From the NCBI RefSeq assembly GCF_963678635.1, contig NC_087068.1:44747013-44811012 (forward strand): a stretch of DNA of 64,000 bases. Reading direction: 5' to 3'. Source of the DNA: Symsagittifera roscoffensis. Lineage: Eukaryota > Xenacoelomorpha > Acoela > Convolutidae. The notes under the pieces were generated by a model. That model had not been told where the DNA came from. It did no database searches and saw only the letters and a list, made by a program, of their open reading frames with translations. The position numbers were made by a program, and so were the translations under genes. Below, piece after piece: positions 63,764 through 64,000 of the stretch. How positions within the stretch are numbered: position 1 is the first letter of the stretch; each line of letters opens with the position of its first letter.

Positions 63764-64000
63764 CTGACAATAAAGCATCAAAAGAAACCCAACTTAGTCA
63801 TATTCATTTCATTTTGCTAATGACTTTTTACTTTAATTAGTTGGATCACAATTTCCTTTTTCTGACTTATTTTACGTCGCAAAAAAACAAATAAATGGAA
63901 AAAGCACATTCAGACATAAATGAAAATTGCTCAGTTGCTCTTTCATACAATCAGAGCTGTTGGTATATTGATTGCTATTGTTTTATGATTTTACGCAAAA
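63764..64000 (-). other. HYDIN: HYDIN intron running off the window
   Basis: Non-coding. No further exon seen before the right edge. Confidence 0.6.

Overview
The window is animal nuclear DNA. It is strongly AT-rich, its genes have GT/AG introns, and most of it is interspersed repeats. The host genes are a mid-section of HYDIN, the giant ASH-domain protein of motile cilia, and a single-exon rhodopsin-class GPCR. This points to an invertebrate-type metazoan with large repeat-filled introns. I cannot name the species from the sequence alone. A 200-base run of N (37132-37331) marks an assembly gap.

Layout. Positions 1-25100 hold mostly non-coding repeats plus one intact gene, the plus-strand GPCR (15377-16627). 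From the right edge down to 25121, ten exons of a HYDIN-like gene can be placed on the minus strand (63763 down to 25121), most joining in phase. Between them lie a 1123-bp tandem array (27624-31862), several families of short non-autonomous elements, and an 18.9-kb LTR retroelement (41792-60706) sitting in the intron between HYDIN exons at 60953 and 38937. If HYDIN continues past the left edge, the GPCR is nested in one of its introns on the opposite strand.

The retroelement is the most unusual object. Its two 410-bp LTRs differ by one base. It has a 4-bp target duplication, a tRNA primer site, a long leader with a duplicated hairpin, and seven open frames, none visibly broken. In order these are a small basic protein, a fused Gag-Pol of 2740 residues with Ty3/gypsy-type protease, RT, RNase H and DD35E integrase, two tiny hydrophobic proteins, a 378-codon frame with no ATG, an 872-residue envelope-like glycoprotein, and a 601-residue protein of unknown function. 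Four of the junctions overlap by a few bases (two are ATGA), suggesting coupled translation, and a textbook 78-bp intron follows the last stop codon. The layout resembles a complex retrovirus more than an ordinary retrotransposon.

The non-coding repeats are also structured. Two families share sub-terminal inverted repeats and a hairpin close to a CTTG end, which fits Helentron-associated (HINE/DINE-like) elements. A third family ends in a TATA-like motif. There are also tRNA-derived SINE pieces, one of which lies about 20 bases from a HYDIN splice acceptor, and a dead LINE reverse-transcriptase fragment.
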